A DNA stretch of 20,918 nucleotides from contig CAXQZM010000036.1 of the NCBI GenBank assembly GCA_964228455.1, forward strand, positions 1 to 20,918, in the 5' to 3' direction. The notes under the pieces are model-generated. The model saw only the letters and a list, made by a program, of their open reading frames with translations, ran no database searches and was not told the DNA's origin. Every line of letters begins with the position of its first letter. The stretch's first letter is position 1. Position numbers and translations under genes: made by a program. Below are positions 15,399-20,918 of the stretch, in pieces. This stretch comes from CAXQZM01 sp964228455 (GTDB lineage Bacteria; Pseudomonadota; Alphaproteobacteria; UBA7985).

Positions 15399-16661
15399 TT
15401 AATGAAAAGTGGAATTGGTAACAAACAAACCCCAGTAAATCGCAACGTATAAAAACACCCAAACGACATCTACAAAATGCCAGTACCAAGCGGCAGCCTC
15501 AAACCCGAAATGATGCTCAGCAGTAAATTGCCGAGCTCGCGCACGAAACCAGCAAACCGCAAGGAATATGGTCCCAACCGCAACGTGGAAGCCGTGAAAA
15601 CCTGTCGCCGCGTAAAAAGTAGATCCATAATCAAATGTGCCAAAACCAAACGGAAGCTCAGTATATTCATATATTTGAACCCCCGTAAATAGAATACCTA
15701 AGAGGACCGTTATACCAAGCCACATTTGAAAAGCACCCTGTCGATCTTCGCGAAGCGCCTCGTGAGCCTGAGTTACCGTAGTTCCTGACAAAAGCAAGAT
15801 AACAGTATTATAGAGTGGAATTCCTAGAGGATGAAAAGCAGCGAGCTCAGGGTCCTTGCCCGCTAGGCGCAATGCTTCCTTAAACTCCTCACTTGGCCAG
15901 GGATCAGCTATTGAGTTAGCAAAGAACGCCCAGAAGAATGCTACAAAGAAGAATATTTCAGAAACAATAAATAGTAGCATTCCGTAACGCAGGCCAAGCT
16001 GCACGATCGGTGTGTGGTGCCCTTCAACATGAGCCTCTCGAACAACATCACGCCACCACATACCCATGCAGAATAATAGCGGCGTTAAGCCGAGTAAAAA
16101 TGGCGTGATGCCAAATCCAAACGCTGCACCTGAAGTTACAATGGATCCATCTGGCAATAGCTCGCAGGCAAGAAAATTACCAAATCCGCAGGGAACGGCT
16201 GCTGCGCTTATGATGCGCACAGCTCCATCAACAACTGATACTGATTCGGGTCCTATGATTTCACCAAGCTCATTAATGAGGCTGTCCTGATCAAGCACCC
16301 CAGCCCTAAATTCAGATAATATCTGCGCAGATTCATCATCCCAAAGGGCTATAACGGGCGGGGTCATCACACCTTCTATATTCCGAGCACCCGCAGCAGT
16401 TAGTGCATCTATTAAAGGAAAGTTAGGCTCCTTTGCGATGATAGATGCATTAGCCAGCTCCACCTCTTGGGAGAGCTCATCTGTCCAAACATTGCCGGAG
16501 TAGCCCGTGTAAACACCGCCTTTGTTCTGAAAGGTAACCACGACCATAATTACCATGATCATTGCAGCAAATGCCGTCACTAGCGGCCAAGGGCTGGGAT
16601 CTACCAGATGATAGTCATGGTTTGGTCCGTGATGCGCGTTTGCGTCAGCAGCTTCAGACAT
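15399..16661 (-). CDS. ctaE: cytochrome c oxidase subunit III with a large extra loop
   Basis: Membrane subunit that stabilises the proton-pumping core of aa3 oxidase. The frame is continuous and gives 420 residues, against roughly 260-290 usual. Canonical parts are present: YHLVDPSPWPL at 17-27, the first helix at about 26-45, WWRDVVREA at 202-210, HHTPIVQLGLRYGML at 215-229, SEIFFFVAFFWAFF at 234-247, LLLSGTTVTQAHEAL, and the C-terminal HFVDVVWVFLYVAIYW. Residues about 47-180, between helices 1 and 2, are extra: a polar segment with two cysteines (Cys158 and Cys166, CGFGNFLAC). By known topology this loop faces the periplasm. ATG 16661 was chosen because AAGGGA lies 6 bases upstream; a TTG 21 codons earlier is less likely. 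The 108-base gap to ctaG holds no clear element. Confidence 0.95.
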   Translation of the reverse strand: MSEAADANAHHGPNHDYHLVDPSPWPLVTAFAAMIMVIMVVVTFQNKGGVYTGYSGNVWTDELSQEVELANASIIAKEPNFPLIDALTAAGARNIEGVMTPPVIALWDDESAQILSEFRAGVLDQDSLINELGEIIGPESVSVVDGAVRIISAAAVPCGFGNFLACELLPDGSIVTSGAAFGFGITPFLLGLTPLLFCMGMWWRDVVREAHVEGHHTPIVQLGLRYGMLLFIVSEIFFFVAFFWAFFANSIADPWPSEEFKEALRLAGKDPELAAFHPLGIPLYNTVILLLSGTTVTQAHEALREDRQGAFQMWLGITVLLGILFTGVQIYEYTELPFGFGTFDYGSTFYAATGFHGFHVAVGTIFLAVCWFRARARQFTAEHHFGFEAAAWYWHFVDVVWVFLYVAIYWGLFVTNSTFH

Positions 16662-16769
16662 AGGGGTTCCCTTATTAGTCAGATTTCTAGGTGGGCCTTT
16701 ATCGCGATGCTTTATGACAAGCAACGATCAGATTGCATCAATTCCAGCGTTTTACGAACAGCTGCAGGT

Positions 16770-17357
16770 CTATGATTTTTCCAAATATTCGTACCTAACC
16801 CGAATGGCAGTCTCGCGTAGGACGTCAGGATCCTCCAATGCAGCAGGGTCAAAACGCATTACTAGTGAATACTCATAAACATTTCCGGGTTCGAGAGTTT
16901 CCTCAGATGTACAAAAGCATTCTTGCACTTGCAGGTAAGGCGCGAGCACCTCGGGTAGTACCGTATGTATCGCTTGCGCTACAATCGGCTCGTCCGAAGT
17001 ATTCAGAACGCTAAACTCCAACAAAATCCTTTGACCAACATGAAAGTCATCTACCTTCCGTTGCTTAGCGATAAATTCTATTGGCGCCGAACCGCTAACA
17101 GTTGCATCTACGAGCACTTGATACGCGTGATCGTGAGCTGGAATACCGGTTACTATCCCCAGCGGACGTTCGTACACATCAAGAGTTGCAGACCTTCCGC
17201 CATATCCAGTGACACGGCAAAAAACATCATAAAGAATGGGTGACGCAGCCACCAACGATGACATCGCGGCCAAAATAAGAATCAGTAGTGCTAGGGTCCG
17301 TGTCTTACCTAAACCCGGTGCAGTAGATCTAATAGCTGAGCTAACTTGCTTCGTCAT
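16770..17357 (-). CDS. ctaG: cytochrome c oxidase assembly protein CtaG/Cox11, divergent
   Basis: Delivers copper to the CuB site of subunit I. The 195 residues comprise one membrane helix (about 20-38) and a periplasmic beta-rich domain. The first family cysteine, Cys47 in YDVFCRVTGYGG, and the copper-binding pair Cys147-Phe-Cys149 are present. Around them the protein departs from the family: CFCF is CFCT, the usual KIQ before it is VQE, the NVTP segment reads TVLP, and the usual MPV-FFxDP reads SLVMRFDP. ATG 17357 lies four bases after the stop of the CoxF-like gene with a TAGGGA site overlapping that stop; an earlier ATG at 17387 would overlap that gene. Copper ligands are complete, so function is probably retained. 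Confidence 0.88.
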   Translation of the reverse strand: MTKQVSSAIRSTAPGLGKTRTLALLILILAAMSSLVAASPILYDVFCRVTGYGGRSATLDVYERPLGIVTGIPAHDHAYQVLVDATVSGSAPIEFIAKQRKVDDFHVGQRILLEFSVLNTSDEPIVAQAIHTVLPEVLAPYLQVQECFCTSEETLEPGNVYEYSLVMRFDPAALEDPDVLRETAIRVRYEYLEKS

Positions 17358-17361
17358 TTCC

Positions 17362-17610
17362 CTAGTCGCTAGATGAGGCTGCAGCATTTAAATTTTTCTG
17401 GAGCTCACGCTGCGCTTCGAGCTGCTGCTGCCGCCCCTCATGCTCATACGTCAGGCTCATGAACTGGCTAACGTCAAATTTCAACATTGTCACAGTTACC
17501 GTAAATGCCACAAAAACAAACAAAGCCAGCAGAATAAGCCAGTTCCCCCGTTGGCGACTTTTAAGATACTCCATAGAATTCTTGGAATGTTGTTCTGCTT
17601 GCTGACTCAT
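17362..17610 (-). CDS. small single-helix CoxF-like protein
   Basis: An 82-residue protein between ctaB and ctaG, the position occupied by the small CoxF gene in rhizobia and other alphaproteobacteria. It has a polar N-terminus rich in Gln and Ser, one membrane helix at about 24-43 beginning after RQRGNW, and a polar Gln-rich C-terminal tail likely to form a short coiled coil (HEGRQQQLEAQRELQKNL). Its ATG directly abuts the ctaB stop (TAAATG), and ctaG follows four bases after its own stop, so it is a true coupled gene. The function of CoxF is not established. The name rests on position, size and topology more than on sequence. Confidence 0.75.
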   Translation of the reverse strand: MSQQAEQHSKNSMEYLKSRQRGNWLILLALFVFVAFTVTVTMLKFDVSQFMSLTYEHEGRQQQLEAQRELQKNLNAAASSSD

Positions 17611-18516
17611 TTAAAACCCCAAAAACTCAACGTTACGTCCATCAAAAACCAAAAGCCCAAACACTAGAAACAGATACGCAATTGAGAGACCAAAAAGCGC
17701 TCGAGCTTTTGAATCGCTATCCTGAATAAGCAGTTGAAAACTCAAAAGCAGAAACACAAAGCTCAAGAAACCCGTTCCTATGAAATAAACGAATCCTACT
17801 GAACCCATGAAGTATGGTGCGAGAGATATTGGCACTAGTAGCAGAGTATAAACAAAGATATGTATCCGAGTTACCAGGCGCCCGGCAGTGTTTGGAAGCA
17901 TTGGAACTTTAGCAGCGGCATAATCGCCCATTCGATAGAGAGCCAGTCCCCAAAATTGCGGCGGCGTCCACATAAAAATAAGTAAGAATAAAACAACTGG
18001 GGTCCAAGATATGTCTCCCGTAACGGCTGCCCAACCTATCATTGGAGGAAATGCTCCCGCGGCCCCTCCAATAACAATGTTCTGTGCCGACCGCCTCTTC
18101 AACCACATTGTATATAAAAACACATAATATAAATTAGCGGCCGCTAGCAGAGCAGCTGCAAACCAATTTAGCGCAATGCCCATCAGTAAAAATGATAGTA
18201 GGCTTACCCAAATACCCATCTGCAGAGCTGTTCTCGAGGAAACTTTGCCCGAAGGTATTGGACGGAGAGCAGTGCGTTCCATAACCGAATCTATGTCGGC
18301 ATCATACCACATATTGATCGCGCCAGCCGCACCAGCATTTGCAGCGATGCAAAAAATAGCAATAATAGCATTTGAGATATTTATGGCCCCCGGCGCCATC
18401 CAAAGACCGACAAAACCAGTAAAAACTACAAGAGACATTACACGTGGCTTGAAAAGACTTAGATATGTGCCCAAAGTCGCTGAGCCCTCAGTAGGTGTTC
18501 GTGCATTCGCAGTCAT
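17611..18516 (-). CDS. ctaB: protoheme IX farnesyltransferase (heme O synthase)
   Basis: Integral membrane prenyltransferase that adds a farnesyl group to heme b, the first step to the heme a of the neighbouring oxidase. The 301 residues form a polytopic UbiA-family protein. FKPRVMSLVVFTG is near the N-terminus, the first Mg-pyrophosphate motif NMWYDADID (Asn68, Asp72, Asp76) is intact with LRPIPSGK following, and the second aspartate-rich region reads YRMGDYAAAKVPMLP. A TAGGC site lies just upstream of the ATG. A terminator-like hairpin lies between this start and ctaD. ctaA, for the heme O to heme A step, is not in the window. Confidence 0.95.
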   Translation of the reverse strand: MTANARTPTEGSATLGTYLSLFKPRVMSLVVFTGFVGLWMAPGAINISNAIIAIFCIAANAGAAGAINMWYDADIDSVMERTALRPIPSGKVSSRTALQMGIWVSLLSFLLMGIALNWFAAALLAAANLYYVFLYTMWLKRRSAQNIVIGGAAGAFPPMIGWAAVTGDISWTPVVLFLLIFMWTPPQFWGLALYRMGDYAAAKVPMLPNTAGRLVTRIHIFVYTLLLVPISLAPYFMGSVGFVYFIGTGFLSFVFLLLSFQLLIQDSDSKARALFGLSIAYLFLVFGLLVFDGRNVEFLGF

Positions 18517-18530
18517 AAGCCTAGCCCTAA

Positions 18531-18562
18531 CAAAAGAAGGACGGAATGTCTTTTCCGCCCTC
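18531..18562 (-). terminator. intra-cluster terminator or attenuator between ctaD and ctaB
   Basis: On the minus strand GGGCGGAA, an AAGACA loop and TTCCGTCC form an 8-bp stem with one G-U pair, extended by an A-U pair and a further G-U. It is followed by TTCTTTTG. It sits 20 bases after the ctaD stop and 14 before the ctaB start. The T-run is interrupted, so partial termination is more likely than full. Confidence 0.6.
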
Positions 18563-18582
18563 TTTTCTGTCTCGATCGCAAC

Positions 18583-20193
18583 CTAGTGGTTAGGATCGCC
18601 CTCAATAATTGGCAGGGTATCAAACGTGTGAAACGGCGGCGGTGAACTTACTGTCCACTCGAGTGTTTTTGCGCTATCGCCCCAATAGTTCGCGCTGACC
18701 CTTCGACCTGCAGTCACAATATAAATCGCTAAGATATAGAACAAGCCGGTTACGAGCAAGGTTCCGAACGCGCCATATGAGGAAAGCTGGTTCCAGAATT
18801 CAAATGGGCCAAACATTTCCGAGTAGCGACGTGGACCGCCCTGAAGCCCGACAAAGTGCTGCGGGAAGAACGTTACGTTAACACCGATGAAGAACAGCCA
18901 AAAATGAAGCTTGCCTGCCCATTCTGGGTATGTACGGCCGGACATTTTACCAATCCAGTAATAAAATCCTGCAAAAATCGCAAATACTGCGCCCATAGAT
19001 AAAACGTAGTGGAAGTGTGCGACGACGAAGTAGGTATCATGATATGCTCGGTCAGAAGATGCTACTGCGAGCATTACACCAGATGCCCCTCCAACTGTGA
19101 ACAAGAAGATAAAGCCAATAGCCCATAACATGGGCGTGCTAAACGTAATCGACCCTCCCCACATGGTTGCTATCCAAGAGAAAATTTTGATCCCTGTCGG
19201 CACTGCAATGACAAGTGTTGCGACCGTAAAGTACACCAAACCAGTAGAGCCGAGTCCCACGGTATACATGTGGTGTGCCCATACAATAAATCCGATAAAC
19301 CCAATACCAGCCATCGCAAATACCATTCCTGCGTAACCAAAAATCGGTTTGCGAGAGAAGGTGGAAACTATATGCGACACAATACCAAATCCAGGCAAAA
19401 TCATTATGTAAACTTCAGGGTGTCCAAAAAACCAGAATAGGTGCTGAAACAGAACCGGGTCTCCGCCCTCAGCTGCATTAAAAAAGTCTGTTGAAAACAG
19501 AATATCAAAAAGCAGCATAGTAATCGCGCCTCCCAACACTGGAACAGCTAACAACAAGAGGAAAGCAGTAACCAACATTGACCAAGCAAAAAGGGGCATT
19601 TTCATAAGAGACATGCCGGGTGCGCGCATGTTAAAGATTGTTGTAATGAAATTAACCGCCCCTAAAATTGAGGAAGCGCCCGCAAGGTGCAGAGCGAATA
19701 TCAACCAAGGAGTTGAATCAGCTTGCGCAGCGCTTGACGAGAATGGTGGATAAAACACCCAAGAGTTATTGGCGCCTGAGTATATTAACAGAATAAAAGC
19801 TGGAACTAGGAGCCAAAAAGATATATTATTCAAACGAGGAAATGCCATATCTGGCGCGCCTATCATTAAAGGTACAAACCAGTTCCCAAACCCACCAATG
19901 AGCGCTGGCATAACCACAAAGAAAATCATTATGAGGCCATGAAGGGTCAACCACTGATTGTAGACGTCACCACAGGCCCCTCCAACACATTCAGTGAGAG
20001 CGCCAGCCACGCTTGCCTCTGAGAAAAGCTCTAACCGAATCAGACCAGAGTATGCCCCACCGAACAAAACAGCGAACAGTGAGAATATCAGGTACAAAGT
20101 TCCTATATCTTTGTGGTTAGTGGAGAAGAACCACCGCGCAACAAAGCTGGGCTTGTGATCGTGATGGTCAGCGTGAACTGCATTTGCACTCAT
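18583..20193 (-). CDS. ctaD: cytochrome c oxidase subunit I (aa3-type, A1 family)
   Basis: Catalytic membrane subunit with low-spin heme a and the heme a3-CuB oxygen-reducing centre. The 536 residues keep every key ligand: His85 and His395 for heme a, His393 for heme a3, and CuB ligands His258 (cross-linked with Tyr262 in GHPEVY), His307 and His308. The D-channel entrance Asp115 in GAPDMAFPRLNN and the gating Glu260 place it in the A1 class; Lys336 in PTGIK is the K-channel lysine. The Mg-site pair His385-Asp386 is present. A cysteine pair (Cys69, Cys74) lies in the first periplasmic loop, where Paracoccus also has cysteines. It starts 22 bases after ctaC. Confidence 0.98.
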   Translation of the reverse strand: MSANAVHADHHDHKPSFVARWFFSTNHKDIGTLYLIFSLFAVLFGGAYSGLIRLELFSEASVAGALTECVGGACGDVYNQWLTLHGLIMIFFVVMPALIGGFGNWFVPLMIGAPDMAFPRLNNISFWLLVPAFILLIYSGANNSWVFYPPFSSSAAQADSTPWLIFALHLAGASSILGAVNFITTIFNMRAPGMSLMKMPLFAWSMLVTAFLLLLAVPVLGGAITMLLFDILFSTDFFNAAEGGDPVLFQHLFWFFGHPEVYIMILPGFGIVSHIVSTFSRKPIFGYAGMVFAMAGIGFIGFIVWAHHMYTVGLGSTGLVYFTVATLVIAVPTGIKIFSWIATMWGGSITFSTPMLWAIGFIFLFTVGGASGVMLAVASSDRAYHDTYFVVAHFHYVLSMGAVFAIFAGFYYWIGKMSGRTYPEWAGKLHFWLFFIGVNVTFFPQHFVGLQGGPRRYSEMFGPFEFWNQLSSYGAFGTLLVTGLFYILAIYIVTAGRRVSANYWGDSAKTLEWTVSSPPPFHTFDTLPIIEGDPNH

Positions 20194-20215
20194 GATCTTA
20201 TTCTTTCTTATTAAA

Positions 20216-20918
20216 TTAGTTTGACGCCAGAGAACCAGCCGTGCCGTATGGGGCAGGCAAATTTACAGGCAAATATTCGGGGGTGAATAACCCTCCGGCC
20301 TCGGCAGCAGCAAGGGCTGCGGCCATTTGTGTCTCGAAGTATGTGCGGTATTCCTCTAATGTTACGACATGTACTGCAATTGGCATATAGGCGTGGAATG
20401 CGCCGCAGAATTCGCTGCACTGGCCGAAGTAAAGTCCCTCATTACCTTCAGGGACGAAGAAATGGGCAGAATTAACACGCCCAGGCCAAAAATCACGCTT
20501 AACGCCAAAAGCTGGCACTGCCCAAGCATGCTGCTTATCCGTGTCTATCGGGCCCTGGACATTAACATTAATTCTAACACCTGATGGGATAACCAACCTG
20601 TTATCAACATCGAATTGATAGAACTCTAGATCTCGCCCCTCCTGATCCCACAAAGCCAATGTTGCCTCAACGTCATCTGCAGAAATTTCACTCCGGCGTT
20701 CTTTATCCGGATGCTCAAGCATGTTTGAGCCGTATCTAAATACATTTGAACCAGCGACTTTCGCTAGAACACCCAGTCCTAGTTCGGGATCAAAGAAGTC
20801 CGGATTGGAGTTAACCGACACCTCATCGCCAAAATAAGTGACTTCATATTCCCAATTCCATGAAGGCATCCCATGAATATTGATATCAAGGATGGCATTG
20901 TCCTTATTAAAGGACCCA
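20216..20918 (-). CDS. ctaC: cytochrome c oxidase subunit II, 5' part outside the window
   Basis: Carries the CuA centre that takes electrons from cytochrome c. The frame is open to the window edge, giving 233 codons; the signal sequence and two membrane helices lie outside. Visible parts are a SWNWEYE segment equivalent to the aromatic electron-entry region, HAWAVPAFGVKRDFWPGR with the first CuA histidine, and the CuA loop CSEFCGAFHAYM with both cysteines, the second histidine and the methionine. Between the aromatic segment and FDVDNRLVIPSG there appear to be some 40 more residues than in homologues I recall (for example around DPELGLGVLAKVAGSN). The C-terminal tail is alanine-rich. It is the first visible gene of the minus-strand train. 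Confidence 0.96.
   Translation of the reverse strand, partial: GSFNKDNAILDINIHGMPSWNWEYEVTYFGDEVSVNSNPDFFDPELGLGVLAKVAGSNVFRYGSNMLEHPDKERRSEISADDVEATLALWDQEGRDLEFYQFDVDNRLVIPSGVRINVNVQGPIDTDKQHAWAVPAFGVKRDFWPGRVNSAHFFVPEGNEGLYFGQCSEFCGAFHAYMPIAVHVVTLEEYRTYFETQMAAALAAAEAGGLFTPEYLPVNLPAPYGTAGSLASN

Noticed and set aside
19225..19275. Unusual loop GLGSTGLVYF between helices 7 and 8 of subunit I
   Set aside because: The mitochondrial sequence here is strongly conserved, but known alphaproteobacterial CtaD proteins vary in this loop, and all functional ligands and channel residues are kept.

Overview
The window looks like a chromosomal segment of an alphaproteobacterium with a slightly AT-leaning genome, possibly a marine or otherwise uncultured lineage. 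This rests on gene order, which I recognise from memory rather than from a search: an aa3-type cytochrome c oxidase cluster ordered ctaC-ctaD-ctaB-CoxF-like-ctaG-ctaE-SURF1, followed by thrC and an M16 peptidase, is an alphaproteobacterial arrangement, and so is tig-clpP-clpX. The content is mostly housekeeping, and I see no mobile element, CRISPR array, phage gene or rRNA.

Layout. Positions 1-5121 are a sugar-phosphate block: zwf (minus, lacking only its last few codons) and a phosphoglucomutase/phosphomannomutase (minus) face divergently away from galT-galK (plus). Galactokinase and the uridylyltransferase yield glucose-1-phosphate, the mutase can give glucose-6-phosphate, and Zwf oxidises that into the pentose-phosphate or Entner-Doudoroff route, so the four genes form a coherent path. 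No galE is visible. Positions 5128-8710 are a protein-quality-control block on the plus strand: a tRNA-Leu(TAG) with its own promoter, then trigger factor, a clear terminator, and clpP-clpX. Positions 8711-10439 hold two genes with no functional partners nearby: a short Wzz-type chain-length protein (minus) and a HupE/UreJ-type membrane protein (plus). lon, which often follows clpX, is absent.

Positions 10440-20918 are one long minus-strand gene train. Read in its own direction it runs ctaC (5' end outside the window), ctaD, ctaB, a small CoxF-like gene, ctaG, ctaE, SURF1, an M32 carboxypeptidase, thrC and an M16 zinc peptidase. Many junctions are within 0-10 bases, with translational coupling likely. 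The structural subunits (CtaC, CtaD, CtaE) and assembly factors (CtaB for heme O, CtaG for CuB, SURF1 for heme a insertion) make a nearly complete assembly set. A terminator-like hairpin sits just before ctaB and could lower expression of everything downstream.

The most unusual feature is subunit III (CtaE). It is about 420 residues long, with roughly 130 extra residues and a cysteine pair between the first and second membrane segments, where homologues have a short loop. Subunit II also seems to have extra residues ahead of its CuA domain, and CtaG is divergent around its copper motif, so the periplasmic face of this oxidase may be remodelled. Other points of interest are a GalT lacking the usual structural zinc ligands, a cluster of GAAC/GTTC half-sites upstream of zwf, and a UUCG hairpin that overlaps the 5' end of the tRNA-Leu.
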